64,000 nt of DNA from Bacteroides sp. 43_108 (GTDB lineage Bacteria > Bacteroidota > Bacteroidia > Bacteroidales > Bacteroidaceae), in the NCBI GenBank assembly GCA_001915545.1, contig MNQS01000022.1, positions 1 through 64,000 of the forward strand, written 5' to 3'. Below the pieces are notes generated by a model. The model ran no database searches, was not told the DNA's origin, and was given only the letters and a program-made list of their open reading frames with translations. The translations under genes and the position numbers were made by a program. Positions 24,017 to 32,075 of this stretch are shown here, piece by piece. Position 1 is the first letter of the stretch; each line of letters starts with the position of its first letter.

Positions 24017-24658
24017 TCAGTTGTTTTCTATGAATTGTATGCGGTCCCAGTTTCTGGTTTTCTGAGCAGGTTTTTCGTCGGGATATCCGAATGCTATAGC
24101 GTACAGCAGTTTGTGGGTTGACGGAAGTTTGAGCTTCTGCAGTATTTCAGCTCCTTCTTCGGAGTTTATAAATCTGCATAGTCCGCCGAGACAACATGAA
24201 CCTATGCCCATGGAGTTGGCTGCAAGAATCATGTTTTCGCCCAGCAGTCCGCAGTCAACCTGCGAAAGGTCGTAAGTTGTGTCGTATGCAATGAACACAA
24301 GTGCCGGTGCGCCGTATGAAGCCTTTCTTGTAGGCTTGCCGGTTTTCATGGTGTTTTCGGCATAGTCGCTGTATGCGCTGTCGATGCGGTCAATAAGTTC
24401 TTTGTCGTTCACCACTCTTATTTCCCAAGATTCACGGCCTTGTCCGTTTGGTGCCTGTATTCCGCATGTCAGTATCTCCCTCATCGATGTAGAGTCGATA
24501 GCCTCATTCTTGTATTTTCTGATGCTTCTTCTCGACATGATGTTTTCAATTACTGCATCTTTGCTTGTAGTGCTGTTGGCTTCAGGTGCTTCTGAAGTCG
24601 GGCCGCAGCTTATCAGTATTGCTGAAACCAATGATAAAAATACTGTCGCTTTTTTCAT
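24017..24658 (-). CDS. Nitroreductase-family lipoprotein
   Basis: A 213-residue FMN-dependent nitroreductase-fold protein with an N-terminal lipobox (LISC, Cys18), so it is membrane-anchored outside the cytoplasm. After a spacer, the domain begins VIENIMSRRSIRKYKNEAID, the usual phosphate-binding start of the family. It continues with CGIQAPNGQGRESWEIRVVN, and later GLLGENMILAANSMGIGSCC. A lipid-anchored location is unusual for an NAD(P)H-using flavoenzyme, since reduced pyridine nucleotides are not expected in the periplasm. The electron donor is therefore an open question. It shares a terminator with the esterase gene and has its own -7 box at 24716-24709. Confidence 0.85.
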   Translation of the reverse strand: MKKATVFLSLVSAILISCGPTSEAPEANSTTSKDAVIENIMSRRSIRKYKNEAIDSTSMREILTCGIQAPNGQGRESWEIRVVNDKELIDRIDSAYSDYAENTMKTGKPTRKASYGAPALVFIAYDTTYDLSQVDCGLLGENMILAANSMGIGSCCLGGLCRFINSEEGAEILQKLKLPSTHKLLYAIAFGYPDEKPAQKTRNWDRIQFIENN

Positions 24659-24793
24659 GTTTTATAATTTTTGTTTTTTTGATGAAACTGTTCAGTATGC
24701 TGTGACTGCAAATTTAGCAATAAAACAGCATGAGATAGATTGATGCCGGAGTAATTCACAGTATTTCCTGCCGGCTCTTGTTTTTCACGGCAC

Positions 24794-24880
24794 AGGCGCT
24801 CGTGGCAAAAATTTTGAGCGCCCGCGTTTGTAATTGCGAGCGCTCGTAATTCTGTATGCAGGCGCTCAAGGTTCATGCGC
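24794..24880. repeat. GAGCGCTCG-type intergenic repeat, copy 2
   Basis: AGGCGCTCGT, then TTTTGAGCGCC, then GCGAGCGCTCGTAAT, then AGGCGCTCAAG. The first three elements match in order and spacing those of 39832-39888. Confidence 0.75.
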
Positions 24881-24960
24881 TGTTTCAGTCATTTTTTGTG
24901 GATTTTTAATTTATTACAGTGAAAGATTGTCAATAAATGCTGCATATACGGCTCTGTTGA

Positions 24961-24992
24961 TTTGCATCTGAAAAAATTCATCAGTACATTTG
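24961..24992 (+). promoter_or_regulatory. Promoter of the Bcr/CflA-type exporter gene
   Basis: TTTG (24961-24964), exactly 20 bases, TACATTTG (24985-24992). It implies a leader of about 165 bases before the start codon at 25164. Confidence 0.65.
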
Positions 24993-25163
24993 CATAAAAT
25001 TTGATCCGTGAAGTGTAAACGTCTGTATTACAGGATAGTATGTGTCTTGTGTCGTACGCCGTGGTTTATCATGGTACGGAACGCATGCAGACGCATTAGG
25101 CGATAAACTTTATGGACTACAAAGAAAAAAGGTAAAAGGTTTTTAGATTTAGGAGGATTTTGA

Positions 25164-26357
25164 ATGAAAGAAAATTCAAGGGTATTTCTGCTTATTTTGT
25201 TGGGCATGCTTACCGCTTTCGGCCCGTTTGTAACTGATATGTATCTGCCGAGTCTGCCTTCGATGGGCGAGTACTTCAATACGTCGTCTTCGATGGTACA
25301 GCTAGGTTTGACCACGAGTATGATAGGACTGGCTGTTGGTCAGGTGTTTTTCGGTCCTTTGAGCGACCGCTACGGACGCCGCACGCCGTTGCTTGTTGCC
25401 ATGTGGATGTTTCTGGCATCTACGGTAATGTGTCTGTTTTCTCAGAACATCCAGCAGTTTGTTGCCTTCCGTCTGATTCAGGGCATAGCCGGTGCAGGAG
25501 GCATTGTCATATCTCGTTCGGTTGCAACTGATAAATATTCAGGTCGCGAGCTTGCAAAGATGTTGGCCGTGATAGGTGCAATAAATGGTGTGGCTCCGGT
25601 AGCGGCTCCGATTGTCGGAGGACTTCTTACTGATGTGATTGGCTGGAAGGGCATATTCTGCATCTTGCTTGTTCTGGGCATATTCTTGTTGCTGGGATGC
25701 ATAAGATTCCGCGAATCATTGCCGCGCGAGTCACGTTCGGCTGTAAAATGGGCCGACACGCTTCGCAGTTTCGGTGTGGTGATGCATGACCGTCAATACG
25801 TTTGCTACGTGCTTCAGATGGCTTTTGCGCAAGGTGTATTGTTTGCAAACATAGCTTCATCGCCTTTCATCATGCAGGAGCATTATGGTTTTTCAGCCTT
25901 CTCGTTCAGCCTTTGTTTCGGTCTGAATGCGGTTGTCATAGGTGTTGCTGCGGCCTTGTCCGTCAAGTTCCGTCATTCAGAAAGCTGCACCTTGACCGGA
26001 TGCTGCGGAATGGCTGTGGTTTCAATTGTTCAGTGTTTTGCCATGTCGTCCGGCTGTTCGTTTGTGGTGTACGAACTGCTCATGATTTTCCTTCTTTTCT
26101 CAATGGGAATGACATTCACTTCTACCACAGCACTGGCCATGGAGTCTCAGCGCGACAATTCGGGTACGGCATCGGCGCTTCTCGGAGCAGTCTGCTTTGC
26201 GGCCGGCGGAATAGTTTCGCCGCTCGTAGGAATAGGTGATATAATGTCTTCTACGGGTGTCATATTTGTTATATGTTCGTTCTGTTCGCTTACATGTATG
26301 CTGATTGCATTGGGACGCACGCGCACCATGGATTATCTGGCATTCAGAAAATCTTGA
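25164..26357 (+). CDS. MFS multidrug efflux transporter, Bcr/CflA type
   Basis: A 397-residue proton-driven exporter of the inner membrane with twelve predicted helices. The first helix and loop, LTAFGPFVTDMYLPSLPSMG, carry the DMYLPS signature of the Bcr/CflA (DHA1) group. MFS motif A is seen as FGPLSDRYGRRTPLL after helix 2, and motif C-like GAINGVAPVAAPIVGG in helix 5. The family exports bicyclomycin, chloramphenicol and other drugs. The substrate here is not determined. It has a consensus promoter far upstream, a long leader with two tiny frames, and its own terminator. Confidence 0.9.
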   Translation: MKENSRVFLLILLGMLTAFGPFVTDMYLPSLPSMGEYFNTSSSMVQLGLTTSMIGLAVGQVFFGPLSDRYGRRTPLLVAMWMFLASTVMCLFSQNIQQFVAFRLIQGIAGAGGIVISRSVATDKYSGRELAKMLAVIGAINGVAPVAAPIVGGLLTDVIGWKGIFCILLVLGIFLLLGCIRFRESLPRESRSAVKWADTLRSFGVVMHDRQYVCYVLQMAFAQGVLFANIASSPFIMQEHYGFSAFSFSLCFGLNAVVIGVAAALSVKFRHSESCTLTGCCGMAVVSIVQCFAMSSGCSFVVYELLMIFLLFSMGMTFTSTTALAMESQRDNSGTASALLGAVCFAAGGIVSPLVGIGDIMSSTGVIFVICSFCSLTCMLIALGRTRTMDYLAFRKS

Positions 26358-26386
26358 AAAAGGAATATTCAAACTATAGAAATAGC

Positions 26387-26417
26387 CGGTGGAGTTGTCA
26401 TTCTGCCGACTTTTTTT
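26387..26417 (+). terminator. Terminator of the Bcr/CflA-type gene
   Basis: CGGTGGAGT (26387-26395) pairs with ATTCTGCCG (26400-26408) using three G-U pairs, with loop TGTC, then AC and T7. Confidence 0.6.
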
Positions 26418-26538
26418 GTTTGATTGCTGCATATTTGCTCTTTGACAGGCTTTTGCATGCAGTGCATTCTGCGAAGTCCGATATTTTTTCCTATACTTGC
26501 ATAATAATTTTTTTGTTTAACCAAAAATTCAGAATACC

Positions 26539-27537
26539 ATGAATAGAAATCTCGTTTTGGCCGCAACGGCGTTTATGTTCGTTATGTCAGCCAATGCACA
26601 GAGGACTTTAGGAAAAATACGTGAGAATGTACCTTTGGATTCGATAAGATTGAGCGATCCTGCAATATTGGCCGACAAGTCGACGTCGATGTATTACATG
26701 ACCGGTACCGGCGGGAAAATGTGGAAAAGCAAGGATCTGCGCTTGTGGTCGGGGCCTTATGATGTTGTGAAGGTCGATTCTACTTCCTGGACGGGAGCGC
26801 ATCCCATGATATGGGCCGCAGAGCTTCATGAGTACAAGGGCAAGTACTATTATTTTGCAACGTTTACAAACAGTGATGTCATCATAGACCGCTATCGTGG
26901 AAACGACATACCGCGACGTGCCAGTCATGTGCTGGTCAGCGATGCCCCAGGCGGACCTTACATGATGAAGGGCGATGCAACTTATCTTCCGGCCGACAAA
27001 CCTACGCTTGACGGCACATTCTGGGTCGATTCTGACGGGAAACCATACATGGTATATTGCTACGAATGGCTGCAGAATTTCGATGGTACGATTGAGAAAA
27101 TTGAACTTAAGCCGGATTTGAGCGGTTCGGTGGGCGAAGGCAAGCTGATGTTCAGGGCCAGCTCTTGTCCGTGGAGCAGGGAGAGTACGCGAGATGGAAG
27201 TGTGAAGCCGAACATGGTGACTGACGGACCATACCTTTTCCGTACCGGCACAGGACGTCTGGGCATGATATGGACAAGCTGGATTGGCGATGTTTATACA
27301 CAGGGTGTGGCCTATTCGGAAAGCGGCACGCTGGACGGTCCGTGGGTGCATGAGAAGAATCCTATAACTCCGCCTAATTTCGGACACGGCATGTTGTTCC
27401 GCACGCTCGACGGAAAATGGCTTATGTCGGTGCACAGCCACAAGAATATTAACGGACACTATTTGCGTATACCGCATTTGTTTGAAGTTGACCTTTCGGG
27501 AGACAAGCTTGAAGTAGGCAAGGAATATCGTCCTTGA
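26539..27537 (+). CDS. Exported GH43-family glycoside hydrolase
   Basis: A 332-residue five-bladed beta-propeller glycosidase with signal peptide (about 1-20, MSANA/QR). The base Asp is in RLSDPAILAD (D40). HPMIWAAELHEYKGKYYYF and DGTFWVDSDGKPYMVYCYEW follow, with the pKa-modulating Asp near 158-163. Where many GH43 enzymes have the acid Glu in an EGP motif, this one reads VTDGPYLFRTGTGRLGMIW, as in some GH43 subfamilies; the true acid may therefore lie elsewhere. Substrates of the family are arabinose-, xylose- or galactose-containing glycans. It is 37 bp upstream of the beta-helix protein gene on the same strand, suggesting an operon acting on one polysaccharide. Confidence 0.87.
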   Translation: MNRNLVLAATAFMFVMSANAQRTLGKIRENVPLDSIRLSDPAILADKSTSMYYMTGTGGKMWKSKDLRLWSGPYDVVKVDSTSWTGAHPMIWAAELHEYKGKYYYFATFTNSDVIIDRYRGNDIPRRASHVLVSDAPGGPYMMKGDATYLPADKPTLDGTFWVDSDGKPYMVYCYEWLQNFDGTIEKIELKPDLSGSVGEGKLMFRASSCPWSRESTRDGSVKPNMVTDGPYLFRTGTGRLGMIWTSWIGDVYTQGVAYSESGTLDGPWVHEKNPITPPNFGHGMLFRTLDGKWLMSVHSHKNINGHYLRIPHLFEVDLSGDKLEVGKEYRP

Positions 27538-27574
27538 ATACAATATTGATTTCAGACAGCTAAACCTTCTTGAT

Positions 27575-29524
27575 ATGAAAATAAAAGTTTTGACGTTCGT
27601 CTTTTCTGCCATCTTCTCTATTGGCGGTATGGCGCAGAATAAAACCTACTTTGTCTCGCAAACGGGCGATGACAGTGCAAGCGGACTTTCGCAGACTGAA
27701 GCTTGGCGAACGCTGGAGAAAGTAAACGGACATGTTTTCATGCCCGGCGACAGCATTCTTTTTGAAAAAGGCTGTGTATGGAAAGGCCAGCTGAAGCTTA
27801 AGGGCTCTGGAAGCGAGGGGCGGCCGATTGTGCTTTCTTCTTACGGAAAGACATCGGATGGACGGCCTGTAATAAATATCGGCGATGCTGAAGGAGCAGG
27901 AATAATGCTGCGCGATGTCTCGTGGTGGGAAATCGACGGAATGGAGGTTACCAGCGGTGCACCGCCTAAGCTTGGAGTGGGGCGCCAGGGCATTGTGGCC
28001 AAAGCCAGTGCGCAAGGCGTGGACATGAGGCATATCGTTGTAAGGAACTGTTATATACATGACATCTGGGGACAGATGGGTGGTGACACGGAGTACAGCG
28101 GATATTTCAGTTGTGCAATATTGGTGCATTTTGTCCGCAGTGGAAATGAAACTGAAGGAGGCCGAAAGAGTACCATCAATGATGTGCTGATAGAGAACAA
28201 CCGCATTGAGCGTTTCGACAAATGCGGAATAATCAGCTGGGGCGCAAGAGATAATGTCGTTGTCCGCAGAAACTATATTGAAAATACCGGCGGTGACGGT
28301 ATTTTTGTGAACGGCACATACCGTGGTCTCATTGAGTTCAACGAGGTGCACGAGTCGTGTATGCGTTCCGGACATCCGGATTTGCCAGGGAGCAAAGGAT
28401 GGTGGCCTCATACGGCTGCGGTGTGGATTCAGGATGCCGAAGAAACCATCATGCAGTTCAACGAGGTGTATGATACGGGACGAGAGAAATTCAACGGCGA
28501 CGGATTTGCCTACGATTTTGATTTCAACTGCAACAGATGTGTGGCACAGTACAACTACAGCCGTAACAATCACGGATTGATGCTGTTGATGTACAACATT
28601 TCAGGAAACATAACCCGATACAACATAAGCGAGAACGACAAGACGCATCTTGTGCAGATTCAGGGGCCATTGTCTGAAGGCAACGTTTTCTACAACAACG
28701 TTTTCTATCTCGACAGAAACACAGGAGATATAGATTTCTTCTGTGGAAATGATAATGAGAAGCGTCCTGAGGATCTTGGTGCTGTTTTCTATAATAATAT
28801 ATTTTATGCCACAGGACAGGGACGTTTCCGTACAGTCTACTCGCACGGTTTGACGGAAAGCAGAATATATGAGGAGAACATAAAACCGAACTTGCCGTCA
28901 GGTACACTGTTCCAGCGCAACTGCTATTTCGGACCGTGGAAAAATGGAATTCCTGACGATCCTGAAGCTATTTGTGCAGATCCTATGTTTGTTGCTCCAG
29001 GTACAGGTGGACGTGGACTTAAAACTTTGTCCGGATATAAATTGCAGAAGGAATCTCCATGTATCAATGCCGGAAAATTCATACACGACAATGGTGGAAG
29101 GGATTTTTATGGAAATGTAGTGAATGATGGATCTATTGACATTGGTGCCTTTGAGATGGGCGGAACAAATACATTTGCTTCTGGTGCAGACGGTACTGAC
29201 GTGAAAAGCAAGGCACGTGTTATTTCAGAACTGATTTGGGCCAGACTTGTATTTCCTGATGAGGCTGTTTGGGCCGATGACGGTGCAGGTGTGGTGATGG
29301 ATCTGCGTGAGGCTCTGCCTGATTCCATTGCAGGAACAATGTCTTTCGTCAACGGTGACGGAAAGACTGTATGTACAGTCGACCTTGACGGGAAATTGAA
29401 GCGTCTGCATCTGAAGATGGACACGAAAGGAATGGAAGAAGAGCTTGTGGAGACACGTGTAAGAATCAGATTGGAAAAAGACGGATTGACGGAAGTATGG
29501 GATATTCCATGCAGAAGGTCGTGA
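27575..29524 (+). CDS. Exported right-handed parallel beta-helix protein (pectate-lyase-like fold)
   Basis: A 649-residue protein with signal peptide (about 1-20). It opens with TYFVSQTGDDSASGLSQTEA, the common entry of parallel beta-helix enzymes (a DUF1565/PbH1-like start). Successive rungs of about 22-25 residues follow (VLIENNRIERFDKCGIISWG, VVVRRNYIENTGGDGIFVNG, IQFN-like turns), with Asn/Gly ladders. After INAGKFIHDNGG comes the closing DFYGNVVNDGSIDIGAFEMG. A small C-terminal beta domain (about 540-649) ends the protein. It may be a polysaccharide lyase or glycosidase; no catalytic residues can be assigned. Co-transcription with the GH43 gene is likely. Confidence 0.82.
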   Translation: MKIKVLTFVFSAIFSIGGMAQNKTYFVSQTGDDSASGLSQTEAWRTLEKVNGHVFMPGDSILFEKGCVWKGQLKLKGSGSEGRPIVLSSYGKTSDGRPVINIGDAEGAGIMLRDVSWWEIDGMEVTSGAPPKLGVGRQGIVAKASAQGVDMRHIVVRNCYIHDIWGQMGGDTEYSGYFSCAILVHFVRSGNETEGGRKSTINDVLIENNRIERFDKCGIISWGARDNVVVRRNYIENTGGDGIFVNGTYRGLIEFNEVHESCMRSGHPDLPGSKGWWPHTAAVWIQDAEETIMQFNEVYDTGREKFNGDGFAYDFDFNCNRCVAQYNYSRNNHGLMLLMYNISGNITRYNISENDKTHLVQIQGPLSEGNVFYNNVFYLDRNTGDIDFFCGNDNEKRPEDLGAVFYNNIFYATGQGRFRTVYSHGLTESRIYEENIKPNLPSGTLFQRNCYFGPWKNGIPDDPEAICADPMFVAPGTGGRGLKTLSGYKLQKESPCINAGKFIHDNGGRDFYGNVVNDGSIDIGAFEMGGTNTFASGADGTDVKSKARVISELIWARLVFPDEAVWADDGAGVVMDLREALPDSIAGTMSFVNGDGKTVCTVDLDGKLKRLHLKMDTKGMEEELVETRVRIRLEKDGLTEVWDIPCRRS

Positions 29525-29558
29525 CGGAATGAATGCATCATTCAACCATGATGATTTT

Positions 29559-29792
29559 ATGGATAAGGGACGAATTGTAGAATTGTATCGTGGAGAACTT
29601 TGGGAATGCCAATTGCTCGAAACGATTCTTAAGGATGAGGGCGTAGCCTGCTTTCTTACAAATACAGCATGCAGCTGTTATGCTCCTATAATTGTGTCGG
29701 CTTCGCTGATCAAGGTTATGGTTTTCGAGGCCGACATTGCAAAAGGGCTTGAAATACTTGAACGGTTCAAGGAAAGCCGAGGTACGACGTGA
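29559..29792 (+). CDS. DUF2007-type small protein
   Basis: A 77-residue protein resembling the DUF2007 'putative signal transducing protein' family. It starts GRIVELYRGELWECQLLETI, then LKDEGVACFLTN, and ends with VMVFEADIAKGLEILERF. The fold is a ferredoxin-like alpha/beta domain. An ATG ten codons upstream (29529) is possible, but family members begin just before the first beta-strand, so MDKGRIVEL is chosen. It lies 34 bp after the beta-helix gene and 87 bp before the MFS gene, all on the same strand. Function unknown. Confidence 0.75.
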   Translation: MDKGRIVELYRGELWECQLLETILKDEGVACFLTNTACSCYAPIIVSASLIKVMVFEADIAKGLEILERFKESRGTT

Positions 29793-29879
29793 ACTGCACA
29801 ATCTGCGTCATCTGTCTGTTTGTGGCGCAGGTGATACCGATTGCGTGATTTGCAGATAAATTTGAAGTTAAGGTTTGTT

Positions 29880-31274
29880 ATGTTTAAAAGGATACCCAAA
29901 CAATACCTCATGGCGACTTGCGTGATAATCGCAATAGTCATGTCGGTTCTTGATGGAACAATAATTAATGTGGCGCTTCCGTCACTGACAAAGGAGTTCA
30001 ATGTGGCGCCTGATACGTCTATTTGGATAGTCAATGTGTATCAGATGGTCATAATGATGTTTCTTCTTATATCAGCATCACTGGGAGATATAATCGGCTA
30101 TAAGAAGGTTTTTCTGACAGGCATTTCTGTCTTTACCGGAGCTTCTGCACTTTGTGCATGTTCTGTAAATTTTCCGATGCTGATAGCTTCACGCATACTG
30201 CAAGGCATTGGCGCCGCCTGTGTGATGGGTGTGAATACTGCTTTGATTAGATTGATTTATCCGCCTAGGATTTTGGGACGCGGGATGAGCCTGAATGCTA
30301 TGGCCGTGGCTGTCAGTACAGCCGCTGGACCTACTGTTGCCGGATTCATACTTTCAAAACTTACTTGGCATTGGCTCTTTGCCATAAATATTCCATTGGG
30401 AATAATTGCTTTCTGTTTGGGGCGTCGTCTGCTTCCGCTCAATCCGCATGTTTCTGAACGCAGGATAGATTGGTGGAGCTGTGTGGGCAATGCACTTACG
30501 TTTGGATGTATGATATATTCTCTCGAAGGCATAGCACATCACGAGCGTCGTTGGGTAGTCTTTTTGTCTTTCTTGGCATTTGTTTTCATCGGATGGTTCT
30601 ATCTGCGCCGTCAGCTTTATGCAGCCAAACACCGCATGACGCCGATGCTTCCGGTGGATTTGCTGCGCATACCTATTTTCACGCTTTCAATCCTTACTTC
30701 TATATGTTCGTTTATGGCGCAGATGCTGGCTATGGTTTCTTTGCCGTTCTTCCTTCAGGATACAATGCATTTCAGTCCTATCGAGACTGGGCTGCTCATA
30801 ACTCCTTGGCCTTTGGCTACGCTGGTGGTGGCACCGCTTGCCGGACGTCTGGTGGAACATATCCATCCCGGCATACTGGGCGCTGTAGGCATGAGTCTGT
30901 TTTCATGCGGTCTGTTCCTTATGTTTTTCCTTCCGGAAGGGGCTACCGTCAAAGATTTGTTTTGGCGTATCATGCTTTGCGGTGCCGGGTTCGGACTTTT
31001 TCAGACACCGAACAACTTGACAATCGTTTCTTCAGCACCAGTAAACCGTAGCGGTGGAGCGAGCGGCATGTTGGGAATGGCGCGTTTGATAGGTCAGACA
31101 GTCGGAACGACAGGTGTGGCTATAGTTTTTTCGCTCATACCGCACACAACCGGTTCGCGTTATTGTCTGCTTGCAGGAGCCTTGATAGCTCTTTTGGCTG
31201 TTGTGTCCAGCTTTTCCAGAGTATCGCAGCAGTTTGTCAACCCGCGTAAGGCTGGGACGGAAAATAGACGATAA
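29880..31274 (+). CDS. MFS transporter, DHA2 family (EmrB/QacA-like, 14 helices)
   Basis: A 464-residue inner-membrane proton antiporter with about fourteen predicted helices. The DHA2 signature is MSVLDGTIINVALPSLTKEF in helix 1, followed by motif A-like ISASLGDIIGYKKVFLTGIS, and SRILQGIGAACVMG in helix 4. Helix 5 shows VAVSTAAGPTVAGFIL (motif C-like). The frame is open 13 codons further up, but MFKRIPKQYLMATCV has the expected short cytoplasmic start. There is no EmrA-type adaptor beside it, so it probably exports across the inner membrane alone. Substrate unknown. Confidence 0.88.
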   Translation: MFKRIPKQYLMATCVIIAIVMSVLDGTIINVALPSLTKEFNVAPDTSIWIVNVYQMVIMMFLLISASLGDIIGYKKVFLTGISVFTGASALCACSVNFPMLIASRILQGIGAACVMGVNTALIRLIYPPRILGRGMSLNAMAVAVSTAAGPTVAGFILSKLTWHWLFAINIPLGIIAFCLGRRLLPLNPHVSERRIDWWSCVGNALTFGCMIYSLEGIAHHERRWVVFLSFLAFVFIGWFYLRRQLYAAKHRMTPMLPVDLLRIPIFTLSILTSICSFMAQMLAMVSLPFFLQDTMHFSPIETGLLITPWPLATLVVAPLAGRLVEHIHPGILGAVGMSLFSCGLFLMFFLPEGATVKDLFWRIMLCGAGFGLFQTPNNLTIVSSAPVNRSGGASGMLGMARLIGQTVGTTGVAIVFSLIPHTTGSRYCLLAGALIALLAVVSSFSRVSQQFVNPRKAGTENRR

Positions 31275-31302
31275 TTGTCTTCTGAAGAGAATATAAGTTT
31301 TG

Positions 31303-31310
31303 TATTTTTG
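31303..31310 (+). promoter_or_regulatory. -7 box (TATTTTTG) of the nucleotidyltransferase gene
   Basis: TATTTTTG lies 12 bases before the chosen ATG. No -33 element is seen at ideal spacing (a TTG is 25 bases upstream). It would give a very short leader and could also drive the downstream SNF2 gene. Confidence 0.45.
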
Positions 31311-31322
31311 TGCTGTAACTTG

Positions 31323-32000
31323 ATGGATTTTATGGAATGCACATTTGATATAAAAGTTTGGATAAAGAATTTTGAAGAGAGGCTTGTAGAGATTTTCGGT
31401 TCACGTTTGGTGTTTTTTGGTCTGCAGGGCAGTTACGGACGTGGCGAATCAACACCTGAAAGCGATATTGATGTAGTGGTGATTCTTGATGCTGTCAGTT
31501 TTGATGACCTGAAAGTTTATAGGTCTATGATCGACAGTATGGAATGCCATGAGCGTATATGCGGATTTGTTTCCGGAGTAGACGAGCTTCATAATTGGGA
31601 GAAATCCGACCTGCTTAGTCTTGTGCTTGATACTGTTCCTATAATTGGAAGTCTGGACAAATTGCGCAAACTTATTTCTGTGAATGATGTACGCAGAGCT
31701 GTTCTTGCAGGAGCATGCAATCTTTATCATGCCTGTTCACACAATTTTCTTCATGCCCGCTCTTACGAAAATTTGGTCTCGCTGTATAAGATGGCTCGTT
31801 TTACTGTACGTTTGAAACATTTGCTGTGCACAGGAGCTTATGTTCCGTCGATGGCAAGTTTGGAAAAAACAGTTGTATCTCACGACAAAACCATCATGGA
31901 AATTGCCAAAAAAATAAAGGCATGCGATGACACCGAATCGTTTGAACATTTCAGCTCTGTGTTGATGGAATGGGCTAGTGACGTTATAAAGACTGTGTGA
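31323..32000 (+). CDS. Nucleotidyltransferase-domain protein (MNT/ANT-like)
   Basis: A 225-residue protein. The N-terminal polymerase-beta-like nucleotidyltransferase domain shows GLQGSYGRGESTPESDIDVV, that is GS-x(n)-DxD with metal-binding Asp residues in SDIDVVV. The C-terminal helical part (about 110-225) resembles the substrate-binding region of aminoglycoside adenylyltransferase-like proteins. The start at 31323 is chosen because a TATTTTTG -7 box lies at 31303-31310; upstream codons would be untranscribed. Possible roles are small-molecule or protein nucleotidylation. No partner HEPN gene is adjacent, so a toxin-antitoxin pair is not supported. The SNF2 gene follows after 75 bp. Confidence 0.78.
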   Translation: MDFMECTFDIKVWIKNFEERLVEIFGSRLVFFGLQGSYGRGESTPESDIDVVVILDAVSFDDLKVYRSMIDSMECHERICGFVSGVDELHNWEKSDLLSLVLDTVPIIGSLDKLRKLISVNDVRRAVLAGACNLYHACSHNFLHARSYENLVSLYKMARFTVRLKHLLCTGAYVPSMASLEKTVVSHDKTIMEIAKKIKACDDTESFEHFSSVLMEWASDVIKTV

Positions 32001-32075
32001 AATATTTTATATTTGTAACTTCATTTCTGATATTTAAGGATTGAGTGAAAGAATTACTGTTTAGAGTAGGGCAAA

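Larger units (their letters stand above)
24659..25163. other. 505-bp gap between divergent genes
   Basis: Holds the minus-strand -7 box TAAATTTG (24716-24709) of the nitroreductase gene, the second GAGCGCTCG-type repeat (24794-24880), and the promoter at 24961-24992. It also holds a leader of about 165 bases before the MFS gene, containing two tiny frames (25038-25097, 19 codons; 25112-25135, MDYKEKR). Confidence 0.55.

Noticed and set aside
27560..28573. Long minus-strand frames opposite the beta-helix and esterase genes (also 22685-23842 and 26608-27612)
   Set aside because: They are His/Arg/Cys-rich shadows of clearly coding plus-strand genes, without family motifs.
31323..32000. MNT-HEPN toxin-antitoxin pair
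   Set aside because: The nucleotidyltransferase domain is present, but no adjacent HEPN gene with an Rx4-6H motif exists; the following gene is a SNF2 helicase.
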